From: Mycobacteriales bacterium
Lineage (GTDB): Bacteria; Actinomycetota; Actinomycetes; Mycobacteriales; CADCTP01
Length of the DNA stretch: 52,857 nucleotides
Direction: 5' to 3'
NCBI GenBank assembly: GCA_035995165.1
Contig: DASYKU010000113.1
Span: 1 to 52,857, forward strand
Shown here in pieces: positions 45,803-52,857 of the stretch. Positions within the stretch are counted from its first letter, which is position 1; the number at the start of each line of letters is the position of its first letter. Position numbers and translations under genes: made by a program. The notes under the pieces were generated by a model that searched no databases, was not told the DNA's origin, and worked only from the letters and a program-made list of their open reading frames with translations.

Positions 45803-46791
45803 CGGCGAAGGGTGACGGCGTGCGGCGCGGTCTGGTTCTCGGCGCGGGTGGGTTGCTCGGCCTCACCTGGATGACTGCGGCGCTGCACGCACTGGAGGCG
45901 GAGGAGGGCTTCGACGCCCGGGACGTCGAAGTCTGCATCGGGACGTCGGCCGGCTCGGTCATGGCGGCTCTGCTCGGTTGCGGGATCGGCGTCGACGTGG
46001 CGCTGCGCCACCAGCAGGGCACCCCGCTGCCGTCCGACCCGGACATCAGCTGGGACTACGACCGTGACAGCGGCGGCGCGGTGCCGCCTCGGCCGGGTCT
46101 CGGCGTCGGCTCACCCCGGTTGCTGCTTGAGGCCGCCCGGCACCCGCGGCGGGTGCCGCCGATGGCGGCGTTCTCGGCCGCGCTGCCGCGCGGGCGCGGC
46201 ACCCTCCAGCCGCTGCACCGGATGATCGAGCATGTCTCGGCGCCGCTCGACGCCGGTGGCTGGCCCTCGATGCCGCGGGCCTGGATCGTCGCGATGGACT
46301 ACGGCGCCGGGATCCGGACGGCGTTCGGGCGGCCGGGATCGCCGCCGGCCACGCTCGCTGACGCGGTCACCGCCTCCTGTGCGATCCCGGGGTGGTATGC
46401 ACCGGTCGTGATCAACGGGGATCCGTACGTGGACGGCGGGACGCTGTCACCGACCTCGCTCGACCTGCTGACCGGCGCCGGCCTCGACGAGGCGTACGTG
46501 CTGGCGCCGATGGCGTCCTTCGCCTACGACCGGCCGCGCTCACCGATGGCGCGGGCGGAGCGGCGCTGGCGGCGGCTGGTGACCAGGCGGGTGCTGGCGG
46601 ACGCCGAGGCGCTGCGCCGGTCGGGTACGGCGGTGACGCTGCTCGGGCCGGGGCCGGAGGATCTGGAGTCGATCGGGGCCAACCTGATGGACCCGCGGCG
46701 GCGCCAAGCCGTGCTGGCGACGGCGTTGCGCACCAGCGCGGCGGCTCTGCGCCATGGCGGGCCGGAACTGAGAACGGGGGCGGTGAGCTGA
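45799..46791 (+). CDS. patatin-like phospholipase
   Basis: 330 residues, ATG overlapping the WS/DGAT stop. The oxyanion glycine loop GLVLGAGGLLGLTW, nucleophile elbow GTSAGS (Ser50) and dyad Asp212 in YVDGGTLSPTS show a complete catalytic set. It is predicted to hydrolyse acyl glycerol or phospholipid esters in the cytosol or at lipid bodies. No signal peptide is present. Coupling with WS/DGAT and with DUF6912 (TGATG overlap) suggests one transcript. Confidence 0.92.
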   Translation: MTAKGDGVRRGLVLGAGGLLGLTWMTAALHALEAEEGFDARDVEVCIGTSAGSVMAALLGCGIGVDVALRHQQGTPLPSDPDISWDYDRDSGGAVPPRPGLGVGSPRLLLEAARHPRRVPPMAAFSAALPRGRGTLQPLHRMIEHVSAPLDAGGWPSMPRAWIVAMDYGAGIRTAFGRPGSPPATLADAVTASCAIPGWYAPVVINGDPYVDGGTLSPTSLDLLTGAGLDEAYVLAPMASFAYDRPRSPMARAERRWRRLVTRRVLADAEALRRSGTAVTLLGPGPEDLESIGANLMDPRRRQAVLATALRTSAAALRHGGPELRTGAVS

Positions 46792-47288
46792 TGCGGGTCT
46801 ACTTCCCGGCGACGACCCAGACGCTGCGCGAGCTGATCGACGCGGGCGAGCTCGGGCCGGCGCCGCTGACCGGCTTCGCGGTGACCCCGCAGCTGCGGGA
46901 GTGGTATCGGGACAGCGACCTGGACGAGCTGGAGTATGCGGCTCTTCTGGACGCCGCCCGGGGTTCGCTCCGGCTGCTCGACCAGGATCCGGGCGCGGTG
47001 CCGCGGCGGGCAGTTGTGGCCGCGGACATCCCGGAGGAGGAGGTCACGCTGCGGCCCGACCTCGACCGGGCGGTGGTCCGGGTGTCGCAGACCGTGCCGC
47101 TCAAGCTCGTCGCGGCCGTGCACATCGACGGCACCGAGGCTGAGAAGGCGGTGGCGGCGGCGGTGGCCGTGGTGCTGGAGGCCGACCTCGGCAGCGACGA
47201 CGCGAAGTTCGTGGTCGACGGAGCCGAGGGTTACGAGCTGCTCTGGTACGCCAACCAGGAAGTCGGACCGCTCCTCGATCTCCTCTGA
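46791..47288 (+). CDS. DUF6912 family protein
   Basis: 165 residues, ATG overlapping the patatin stop (TGATG). The start MRVYFPATTQTLRELIDAGELGPAPLTGFAVTPQLREWY and DLDELEYAALLDAARGSLRLLD match the actinobacterial DUF6912 family. The C-terminal part has acidic helices. The function is unknown. It is the last gene of the lipid operon and converges with peptide deformylase, 10 bases apart. Confidence 0.8.
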   Translation: MRVYFPATTQTLRELIDAGELGPAPLTGFAVTPQLREWYRDSDLDELEYAALLDAARGSLRLLDQDPGAVPRRAVVAADIPEEEVTLRPDLDRAVVRVSQTVPLKLVAAVHIDGTEAEKAVAAAVAVVLEADLGSDDAKFVVDGAEGYELLWYANQEVGPLLDLL

Positions 47289-47302
47289 CGAGAGCCCGTC
47301 AG
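47285..47302. terminator. inverted repeat carrying both convergent stop codons
   Basis: CTGACG (47285-47290) and CGTCAG (47297-47302) around a 6-base loop. The plus-strand TGA (47286-47288) and minus-strand TGA (complement 47299-47301) each sit inside one arm. The stem is short, so termination strength is doubtful. Confidence 0.4.
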
Positions 47303-47847
47303 CGGAACGGGTTGGGTGCTGCGTGCGGGCTGATCTTCACACGGGGCACGCCGTCCTGGGCCCAGGACGCCTCGCGTAGGGCGCGCAGGGCGGCGCGGCG
47401 GCGGGCGGTGTCCATCCGGTCGATGAACAGGACGCCGTCCAGATGGTCGGTCTCGTGCTGGAGACAGCGCGCCAGGTGTCCGGTCCCGACGATCTGTAGC
47501 GGGTCGCCGCGGTCGGAGAAGCCGCGGGCGACGACGTTCTGCCGGCGGATCGTGTCGAAGTAGAGCCCCGGCATCGAGAGGCAGCCCTCGGGGCCGTCCT
47601 GCTCCTCGTCGTCGGGGAAGTCGAGCTCGGGGTTGACCAGCCCGCCCTCGACGCCGTCGACGTGGAATGTGAAGACCCGCAGACCAACACCGAGTTGCGG
47701 CGCCGCCAGGCCCGAACCCTGCTCGTCGTAGAGCGTGTCGTGCAGGTCGCGGACCAGCCGCCGCAGCTCCGCATCGAACGCCACCACCGGATCCGCCGCC
47801 GTCGCCAGCACCGGGTCCCCGAACAGGCGGATCGGCAGAATGGTCAT
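47299..47847 (-). CDS. def: peptide deformylase
   Basis: 182 residues from ATG 47847 with GGAGGAG 6 bases upstream; an earlier ATG (47892) lies in the operator region and is unlikely. It removes the formyl group from nascent protein N-termini. The three metal-site motifs are complete: GSGLAAPQLG (44-53), EGCLS (Cys89) and QHETDHLDG (His131, Glu132, His135). It is a second-type, short def; whether another copy exists elsewhere cannot be told. It is divergent from the ArsR-like regulator. Confidence 0.95.
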   Translation of the reverse strand: MTILPIRLFGDPVLATAADPVVAFDAELRRLVRDLHDTLYDEQGSGLAAPQLGVGLRVFTFHVDGVEGGLVNPELDFPDDEEQDGPEGCLSMPGLYFDTIRRQNVVARGFSDRGDPLQIVGTGHLARCLQHETDHLDGVLFIDRMDTARRRAALRALREASWAQDGVPRVKISPHAAPNPFR

Positions 47848-47880
47848 CGACACTCCTCCTCGGAGCCACTTTGACGGCAG

Positions 47881-47906
47881 GTTTGCAAACAAGCATAGTT
47901 TGCAAC
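47881..47906. promoter_or_regulatory. tandem GTTTGCAA operator over the ArsR-like promoter
   Basis: GTTTGCAAAC (47881-47890, perfect palindrome) and GTTTGCAAC (47898-47906) are 17 bp apart. The second covers the -10 box TAGTTT (47896-47901) and ends one base before the GTG at 47907. This is the classic layout for autorepression, and it also lies 34 bp upstream of def. Confidence 0.75.
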
Positions 47907-48485
47907 GTGGGATCCGGGGAGCGGTGGGTGCAGCCGCGGGACCGGGCCGTGGCCGCGTTGCTGGATCACCCGGTGCGGGCCCGTCTGCTGGAGCTGCTCA
48001 CCCGCGTCGGCACGGTGACCGCGACCGAGGCGGCTCGCGAGCTCGGCGGGAACTCGGGGCTGCATTCGTTCCACCTGCGGCAGCTCGAGCGGTACGGGCT
48101 GGTCGAGGAGGTGCCCGGCCGGACCGGCCGTCGACGGCCCTGGCGCCTGGTCGACCCGAGTCGTCCCGGCCACCCCGAGCACGCGGACCCGGCCGACCAA
48201 TCGGGCCGCCGGGACCTCGACCTGCTCGCCCGCGGGCTGGAGGACGAGAGCTACCAGCGCTGGCTCGCCGCCCGCGACCGCGCACCGCGCCGGTGGCAGC
48301 ACGACGAGGCGTTCAGCCAGGTCCTCTACCTCACCCCGGCCGAGCTGCGCGATGTCGGCGCCGTGATCCGCCGGGCCGTCGCCCGGTACGGCGACCGCGA
48401 GGAGTCACCGGCCCACCGGCCACCTGGCGCCGCCCCGGTCGCGGTCGTCGCCCGCCTCTTTCCCCTCCTCGACCCCGACGAGTAG
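47907..48485 (+). CDS. ArsR-type helix-turn-helix regulator, leaderless
   Basis: 192 residues from GTG 47907, 5 bases after the -10 box TAGTTT. An in-frame TTG at 47871 lies ahead of the operator and is rejected. The winged helix (VAALLDHPVRARLLELLTRVGTVTATEAARELGGNSGLHSFHLRQLERYGLVEEV) is ArsR-like. A C-terminal ~100 residues (RDLDLLARGLEDESYQRWLAARDRAPRRWQHDEAFSQVLYLTPAELRDV) may sense a ligand or form the dimer. It probably represses itself through the GTTTGCAA sites, and perhaps def. Confidence 0.85.
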   Translation: MGSGERWVQPRDRAVAALLDHPVRARLLELLTRVGTVTATEAARELGGNSGLHSFHLRQLERYGLVEEVPGRTGRRRPWRLVDPSRPGHPEHADPADQSGRRDLDLLARGLEDESYQRWLAARDRAPRRWQHDEAFSQVLYLTPAELRDVGAVIRRAVARYGDREESPAHRPPGAAPVAVVARLFPLLDPDE

Positions 48486-48518
48486 GCAGCAGGACCTGCC
48501 GGCCGGCGGAGGCACCGC

Positions 48519-49262
48519 TCAGTCGGCGCGGAGGTGGTCGATGGTGAGGTCGGGGACGGCGTCGGCGTCGTCGCCGGCGGAGCGGTCCGGGAAGTCGAAC
48601 ACCGCGACCATCATCTGCATCGGGTAGTCCGGTGGCCGCGGGCAGCTACGGATCACCGCGCCGTCCACGGAGAAGGTCGCCGCCGTCGGTGTCCAGTCCA
48701 CGGTGTAGTCGTGGAACTCGGCCACGTCGATCGGGAGTCGTACGGCCTCGAAGTCCTCGGTGATGTTCGGATCCCGGAACGGATGCAGGCCCATGCCGAC
48801 CGCGGCCGAGCCCGGCTGCACCGCGTCTCCGAAGACCTCGAAGACGCAGATCTCGGCGCAGCGCTCCGGCTGGTCCTCCAGGCCGACCATCCACCAGGCC
48901 GCCATCGAGCGCGGCGTGATCGTCATCCGCGCCCGCATCGACAGCCGGCCGTAGCGCGGGGTGAAGCCGGCGAAGAACTCCTGCTCCTCCCGTACCACCG
49001 AGCCGCCCTCGAGTGGTTGCTGGCCGATCGTGCTGCCGACCGGGCCGGAGAAGTTGCCGGTCTGGATCCCGGACAGCCGCAGCGGCGTCGGGTGCTCGGC
49101 CGGCATCCAGGGTCCGTGCTCGGGCGGGATGAACAGCCGCAGGCACGAGTCGCGGAGCTCGTAGACGGCGGCGGTCTCGGCCCGCGAGCTCCAGGCCGGC
49201 AGGTAGTGCGGCAACCAGACGGACAGGTCGAGGTCCGGCGCGTCGAACTCGTCGGCGAACAT
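48519..49262 (-). CDS. glycoside hydrolase family 16-like protein with altered active-site motif
   Basis: 247 residues from ATG 49262. The start MFADEFDAPDLDLSVWLPHYLPAWSSR and the concanavalin-like beta-sandwich strands (RYGRLSMRARMTITPRSMAAWWMVGLED, FHDYTVDWTPTAATFSVDGAVIRS, YPMQMMVAVFDF) match GH16 (laminarinase/xyloglucanase type). The catalytic signature ExDxxE reads E137-I-C139-V-F-E142: both Glu are kept but the central Asp is Cys. No signal peptide is seen, so the protein seems cytosolic. It may be a lectin-like or altered enzyme. It is divergent from TrmH, 39 bp apart. Confidence 0.8.
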   Translation of the reverse strand: MFADEFDAPDLDLSVWLPHYLPAWSSRAETAAVYELRDSCLRLFIPPEHGPWMPAEHPTPLRLSGIQTGNFSGPVGSTIGQQPLEGGSVVREEQEFFAGFTPRYGRLSMRARMTITPRSMAAWWMVGLEDQPERCAEICVFEVFGDAVQPGSAAVGMGLHPFRDPNITEDFEAVRLPIDVAEFHDYTVDWTPTAATFSVDGAVIRSCPRPPDYPMQMMVAVFDFPDRSAGDDADAVPDLTIDHLRAD

Positions 49263-49301
49263 GCTGCGGATCCTGCCGGGCCGCACCGACAGAATGGGCC
49301 G

Positions 49302-50093
49302 GTGCGCCGGATCACCACCCGCAACGCGGCCTTCCAACAGTGGCAGGCGCTGCTGTCCAACCGGACCAAGCGGCAGCGGGCGGGTGAGTTCCTGGTTCAG
49401 GGCGTCCGTCCGATCACGCTGGCGGCCGAGCACGGGTGGGAGATCCGGACCCTGCTGCACGCCGGCGGGACGCGGTCGCGCTGGGCCGAGGACCTGCTGG
49501 CCCGGTACGAGCACGTCGCCCTCGCGCCGGAGATGTTGCAGGAGCTCGGCGGCAAGGACGAGCAGGAGCTGATCGCGGTCGTCGGCCTGCGGGCGGACCG
49601 CCTGGACCGGATCGCGCCGCGGCCGGACCTGCTCGTGGTCGTCTTCGACCGTCCCACCACGCCCGGCAACATCGGCACGCTGGTCCGCTCCGCCGACGCG
49701 TTCGGCGCGCACGGGGTGATCGTGACCGGGCACGCCGCCGATCCGTACGATCCTCGGGCGGTGCGGGCGAGTACGGGCTCGTTGTTCGCGATCCCGGTGG
49801 TGCGGGTGCCGAGCCATCGCGAAGTGCTGGAATGGAGCGACGCCCGTGTCGTCGCGACCGACGAGCATGGCGACGCAGATCTCGCCGATGTCGACCTGAC
49901 CGGGCCCACGCTTGTCCTGATCGGCAACGAGACGAACGGTCTGTCGGCAGCGTGGCGCGAGGCGGCGCAGACGACCGCGCGGATCCCGATCACCGGCGCG
50001 GCGAGCTCGCTCAACGCCGCGACCGCCGGCACGGTCGTCCTTTACGAGGCCGCCCGCCAGCGCGCGGTTCGCCCGCAGACACCCGGCCGGTGA
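49302..50093 (+). CDS. TrmH/SpoU-family RNA 2'-O-methyltransferase
   Basis: 263 residues from GTG 49302. An N-terminal substrate-binding part (RITTRNAAFQQWQALLSNRTKRQRAGEFLVQGVRPITLA) is followed by the SPOUT knot: FDRPTTPGNIGTLVRSADAFG (motif 1), LVLIGNETNGLS (motif 2) and SLNAATAGTVVLYEAARQ (motif 3), all intact. It methylates a ribose 2'-OH in rRNA or tRNA using S-adenosylmethionine; the site is unknown. The upstream CAGAAT plus 6 bases may be a weak leaderless promoter. It converges on MarR across a repeat stretch. Confidence 0.92.
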   Translation: MRRITTRNAAFQQWQALLSNRTKRQRAGEFLVQGVRPITLAAEHGWEIRTLLHAGGTRSRWAEDLLARYEHVALAPEMLQELGGKDEQELIAVVGLRADRLDRIAPRPDLLVVVFDRPTTPGNIGTLVRSADAFGAHGVIVTGHAADPYDPRAVRASTGSLFAIPVVRVPSHREVLEWSDARVVATDEHGDADLADVDLTGPTLVLIGNETNGLSAAWREAAQTTARIPITGAASSLNAATAGTVVLYEAARQRAVRPQTPGR

Positions 50094-50173
50094 GCGTCGC
50101 GCGGCGCCGGCGCGCAGACCTGACGACAGTGTTCAGCGCAGGCGGCCGAGGGCGTGAGAGGCGGCGCCGGCGG

Positions 50174-50244
50174 GCGACGGGGTCAGTGGCGGCGACGGGT
50201 GAGTGGCGGCGACGGGGTCAGTGGCGGAGACGGGGTCAGTGGCG
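50174..50244. repeat. four 17-18-bp tandem repeats between TrmH and MarR genes
   Basis: Units at 50174-50191, 50192-50208, 50209-50226 and 50227-50244 share GCGACGGGGTCAGTGGCG. The second lacks one base and the fourth begins GAG. The last copy contains the MarR stop codon (50236-50238). Slippage-prone array at the end of converging genes. Confidence 0.9.
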
Positions 50245-50730
50245 GGCGGAGTGGCGGGGGCGGGCGCCGTCGAGGTCCTCGACCATGGCGCACGCGTCGG
50301 TGACCGGGTCGAGCTCCTGGGCCCGGAGCGCCAGCGTGCGCAGCAGCGTGCGGAAGCGGTCGCGGTCCTGGCCCGTCAGCGGCGCCAGGACGTGGTCCTC
50401 GGCCCGGGCCAGCCGGGTCCGCAGTTGCTCCCAGCGCGCCCGGCCCGCCTCGGTCGCGACGATCTGCTTGTTGCGGCGGTCGTCGGGCACCGGCCGGCGG
50501 GCGACCAGGCCGGCCGCCTCCAGGTCGTCCACCAGGTATGTCATCACGGTCCGGTCGATGCCGAGGCGCTGAGCCAGCACGCCCTGCGCGACCGGCAGCT
50601 CCTGCGCCGCCGCCGCCAGCACCTGGAACCCGCGCGGGCCGCCGGGCAGCTCGCTGACCAGCGCCTCGGCGGTGCGGACGTACGTGCGGAAGACCACGCC
50701 GAGGGACCAGCCGAGGTCGTCGTCGAGCAT
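50236..50730 (-). CDS. MarR family transcriptional regulator, leaderless
   Basis: 164 residues, ATG 50730 six bases after TAGCCT on the minus strand. The winged helix covers ~30-130: LPGGPRGFQVLAAAAQELPVAQGVLAQRLGIDRTVMTYLVDDLEAAGLVARRPVPDDRRNKQIVATEAGRARWEQL, with DRR wing residues. It is divergent from the luciferase-like/hemerythrin gene (63 bp apart), so that gene is its probable target. The C-terminus (DLDGARPRHSARH) is partly encoded by a tandem repeat and may be a recent extension. Confidence 0.9.
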   Translation of the reverse strand: MLDDDLGWSLGVVFRTYVRTAEALVSELPGGPRGFQVLAAAAQELPVAQGVLAQRLGIDRTVMTYLVDDLEAAGLVARRPVPDDRRNKQIVATEAGRARWEQLRTRLARAEDHVLAPLTGQDRDRFRTLLRTLALRAQELDPVTDACAMVEDLDGARPRHSARH

Positions 50731-50736
50731 GTGATC

Positions 50737-50742
50737 AGGCTA
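50737..50742 (-). promoter_or_regulatory. -10 box of leaderless MarR promoter
   Basis: TAGCCT on the minus strand, 6 bases, then ATG at 50730. Confidence 0.55.
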
Positions 50743-50781
50743 TCAAGAAGACGTTCTGTGCGACCACTCGTCTGTCTGGCA

Positions 50782-50787
50782 TACGAT
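50782..50787 (+). promoter_or_regulatory. -10 box of leaderless luciferase-like/hemerythrin promoter
   Basis: TACGAT, 6 bases, then GTG 50794. It faces away from the MarR promoter; the two -10 boxes are 39 bp apart. Confidence 0.65.
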
Positions 50788-50793
50788 CTCGGT

Positions 50794-52611
50794 GTGGATC
50801 TCATGTTCGGCAGTTTCCTGACCCCGTCCGCCGACGACCCGGATCGGGTGGTCGCGCTGGCGCAGCTGAGCGAGCAGCTCGGGCTGGATCTGGTCAGCGT
50901 GCAGGACCATCCGTACCAGGCCCGGTTCTTGGACACCTGGACGCTGCTGTCGGTGATCGCGGCCAGCACGCAGCGGATCACCGTCGCCCCGAACGTGGCC
51001 AACCTGCCGCTGCGGCCGCCGGCGGTGCTCGCCCGCAGCGTCGCCAGCCTGGACCTGCTCACCGGCGGGCGGGTCGAGCTCGGCCTCGGCGCCGGCGGGT
51101 TCTACGACGCGATCGCGGCCGTCGGCGGCCCGCGGTTGACCGCGAAGTCCGCGGTCGACGCGCTCGACGAGGGCATCCGGATCATCCGTGCGGTCTGGGA
51201 CGTCGGCGGCGGCACGATCCGTCTCGAGGGCGAGCACTACCGGGTCTGGGGTGCGCACCCGGGGCCGGCTCCGGCGCACGATGTCGGGATCTGGATCGGC
51301 TCGTACAAGAAGCGGATGCTCGGGCTGACCGGGCGGCTCGGGGACGGCTGGCTGCCCAGCAGTCCGTACGCGGCGCCGGATGTGCTGCCGGGCATGAACC
51401 GCACGATCGACGAGGCGGCCGAGGAGGCCGGGCGCGACCCGGCCGGGATCCGGCGGCTCTACAACATCGCCGGGACGTTCGCGCCGCGCGGTACCGGGTT
51501 CCTGCAGGGGCCGGCCGAGATGTGGGCCGAGCAACTGGCCGAGCTCGCGCTGACCCAGCGGTTCACCGGCTTCATCGTGATGGGCGACGATCCCGAACTG
51601 CTCCGCCGGTACGCCGGCGAGGTCGTCCCCGCGGTCCGCGAGCTCGTCGCCGCCGAGCAAGCCGCCGAGCACGCCGCCGAGCAAGCTGCCGAGCAAGCCG
51701 CCGAGCAGGCGGCCCGGCAAGCCGACGGGCTGGCGGCCGAGCCGGCCGCCGACAGGGTCGCGGCCGAGCGAGCCGACCGGCAGGCCGCCGGGCAGCCAGC
51801 CGGGCAGTCGGCCAAGCGGTCTGCCGGGCAGCCCGCCAGGCAGTCGGCCAAGCGGTCTGCCGGGCAGTCGGCTGGGCAGTCAGCCAGGGACGCCGATGGG
51901 CGGCCAGCCGGGCAGACCGTCGGGCAGTCGGCCGAGGACGCCGACGGGCAGGCTGTCGGGCAAGCAGCCGAGTCGATCCCGGCAACAGCCGCGGCGGAGC
52001 GGCTGTATGCGGACGGTTTTCGAGTCACGCCCACCCCGGACGACGGCGTACGGCTGTCCGACCTGCGGGTGTGGGACGAGTCCGCGAGGCCGGCCGGCCC
52101 GAACCCGGACCCCGCCCGCGAGTACACCGCGCACGAGATCGCCACCGGCCGGCACCTGATCCAGGTCCACGACGGCCTGCGTGAGGAACTGACCCGCATC
52201 CGCGACCTCATCGAGCAGGTCTCCACCGGCGCGACCGACCCGGGCGTGGCTCGCGACCACATCAACCAGATGACGATCCGGCAGAACAACTGGACCGTCG
52301 GCGTCTACTGCGAGTCGTACTGCCGGGTGGTCACGACGCACCACACGATCGAGGACCAGAGCGTCTTCCCGCACCTGCGCCGGGCCGACCCGCGGCTGGT
52401 CCCGGTGATCGACCGCCTGCAGGAGGAGCACGTCGCGATCCACGGCGTGCTGGAGCAGGTCGACCGGGCGCTGGTCGCGTTCGTGGCCGGGCCGGACGGG
52501 ATCAAGGAGCTGCGCGCGGCCGCGGACCTGCTGACCGACACGCTGCTGAGCCACCTCGCGTACGAGGAGCGCGAGCTCGTGGAGCCCTTGGCGCGCCTGA
52601 GCTTCTACTAG
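50794..52611 (+). CDS. luciferase-like (F420-type) oxidoreductase fused to a hemerythrin HHE domain
   Basis: 605 residues from GTG 50794 (ATG 50803 also possible). Residues ~3-285 form a luciferase-like monooxygenase barrel typical of F420- or FMN-dependent enzymes: LMFGSFLTPSADDPDRVVALAQLSEQLGLDLVSVQDHPYQARFLDTWTLLSVIAAST, VELGLGAGGFYDAIAAVGGPRLT. Residues ~288-395 are an Ala/Gln/Gly linker made of imperfect repeats. Residues ~445-605 are a four-helix hemerythrin domain with iron ligands in IQVHDGLREE, TTHHTIEDQSVFPHL, EEHVAIHGVLEQ and SHLAYEERELVEPL. The fusion couples a flavin/F420 oxidation with a di-iron oxygen or NO sensor or carrier. It is probably under MarR control. Confidence 0.9.
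   Translation: MDLMFGSFLTPSADDPDRVVALAQLSEQLGLDLVSVQDHPYQARFLDTWTLLSVIAASTQRITVAPNVANLPLRPPAVLARSVASLDLLTGGRVELGLGAGGFYDAIAAVGGPRLTAKSAVDALDEGIRIIRAVWDVGGGTIRLEGEHYRVWGAHPGPAPAHDVGIWIGSYKKRMLGLTGRLGDGWLPSSPYAAPDVLPGMNRTIDEAAEEAGRDPAGIRRLYNIAGTFAPRGTGFLQGPAEMWAEQLAELALTQRFTGFIVMGDDPELLRRYAGEVVPAVRELVAAEQAAEHAAEQAAEQAAEQAARQADGLAAEPAADRVAAERADRQAAGQPAGQSAKRSAGQPARQSAKRSAGQSAGQSARDADGRPAGQTVGQSAEDADGQAVGQAAESIPATAAAERLYADGFRVTPTPDDGVRLSDLRVWDESARPAGPNPDPAREYTAHEIATGRHLIQVHDGLREELTRIRDLIEQVSTGATDPGVARDHINQMTIRQNNWTVGVYCESYCRVVTTHHTIEDQSVFPHLRRADPRLVPVIDRLQEEHVAIHGVLEQVDRALVAFVAGPDGIKELRAAADLLTDTLLSHLAYEERELVEPLARLSFY
51655..51975 (+). repeat. degenerate 9-15-bp repeats encoding the Ala/Gln linker
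   Basis: Units such as GCCGAGCAAGCC and GGGCAGTCGGCC recur in frame (AEQAAEQA, then GQSAKRSAGQ). They join the two domains of the luciferase-like/hemerythrin protein. The array is a likely hotspot for length variation between strains. Confidence 0.85.
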
Positions 52612-52621
52612 GTCGACCTAG
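52608..52621. terminator. 14-bp perfect palindrome carrying both convergent stop codons
   Basis: CTAGGTCGACCTAG. The plus TAG (52609-52611) and minus TAG (complement 52618-52620) are mirror images in the two arms. With no loop it is a weak terminator but may act in other ways. Confidence 0.35.
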
Positions 52622-52857
52622 ACGTCGACGTCGGAACCCATGACGACGGTGCGGCTGCGGGGGAGTCCGAAGAACTCGGCCGGGTCGCCGGCGTTGTGGG
52701 CCAGCACGATGAACAGCTGCTTGCGCCAGTGGCTCATCCCCGGCCCGTCGGTGCGGCGCAACGCCCCGCGGGACAGGAAGTACGACGCCTCCTGAGCGTC
52801 CACTTCGGACGAGACGAGCCCCTCCGCGGCGGCGCGGCCGACCGCGCCGGGGAGGTC
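52618..52857 (-). CDS. kup: Kup-type potassium transporter, C-terminal 79 residues (5' end outside window)
   Basis: The minus-strand frame enters from the right edge and ends at the TAG by 52618. Residues VDAQEASYFLSRGALRRTDGPGMSHWRKQLFIVLAHNAGDPAEFFGLPRSRTVVMGSDVDV match the conserved end of KUP/HAK potassium uptake proteins (ASYFL, RKxLFxxLAHNAxDPxEFFGLPxxRTVVMG). Only the cytosolic C-terminal domain is visible. The transporter's membrane part lies outside, so intactness cannot be judged. Confidence 0.85.
   Translation of the reverse strand, partial: DLPGAVGRAAAEGLVSSEVDAQEASYFLSRGALRRTDGPGMSHWRKQLFIVLAHNAGDPAEFFGLPRSRTVVMGSDVDV

Overview
The window is very GC-rich chromosomal DNA from an actinomycete. 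The evidence is the mtrA-mtrB-lpqB locus, an Rv3235-family protein, DUF3499, a BldC-like mini-regulator, a luciferase-like (F420-type) oxidoreductase, many GTG/TTG starts and several leaderless promoters. The gene order (pmm-Trm112-SIS-manA-sahH-RDD-SpoIIM-DUF58-MoxR-DUF4350-DUF4129-mtrAB-lpqB-comF-hpf-secA) fits Micromonosporales, Frankiales or Cryptosporangiales; the genus cannot be fixed by eye. I see no rRNA, tRNA, CRISPR array, transposase or integrase.

Layout. 1-7130: a chromosomal conjugation/type IV secretion-like block on the minus strand: a VirB4/TraC-like ATPase cut by the left edge, a VirB3/PrgI-like two-helix protein with a long repeat tail, and a VirB2-like small membrane protein. 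Next to it lie a plus-strand ribbon-helix-helix protein and a 903-residue anchored repeat protein. 7348-13344: metallopeptidase-like protein, DUF3499, then a sugar-phosphate operon (phosphomannomutase, Trm112, SIS protein, cation efflux protein, mannose-6-phosphate isomerase). 13372-18552: a 1132-residue repeat protein, a MerR regulator with a palindromic operator, and a short-type adenosylhomocysteinase. 18554-27104: RDD and SpoIIM membrane proteins, a chloramphenicol-phosphotransferase-like kinase, then a minus-strand operon membrane protein-DUF4129-DUF4350-MoxR-DUF58 whose first four genes overlap by 4 bases. 27256-38080: mtrA-mtrB-lpqB (4-base overlaps), comF, hpf, a LuxR-type response regulator, a double GNAT protein (minus) and secA. 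38136-42435: Rv3235-like protein, an unknown protein, a BldC-like protein, a SAF (CpaB-like)/CpaE-like pair and a HAD hydrolase. 42432-52857: accessory metabolism with an aromatic-ring monooxygenase, WS/DGAT plus patatin lipid pair, DUF6912, peptide deformylase, an ArsR-like regulator with its operator, a GH16-like protein, a TrmH/SpoU methyltransferase, a MarR regulator and a luciferase-like/hemerythrin fusion. The C-terminus of a Kup potassium transporter is at the right edge.

Two signals recur. At least seven genes start 5-8 bases after a TANNNT -10 box with no room for a Shine-Dalgarno sequence, so they look leaderless. Several convergent gene pairs end inside one inverted repeat that carries both stop codons. 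Three genes are preceded by a tiny open frame that ends on or next to their start codon.

The most novel-looking system is the type IV secretion-like block with its repeat-rich partner proteins. Other points of interest are the comF gene without a nearby stop, the GH16-like protein lacking the central catalytic Asp, and the MerR and ArsR operators.
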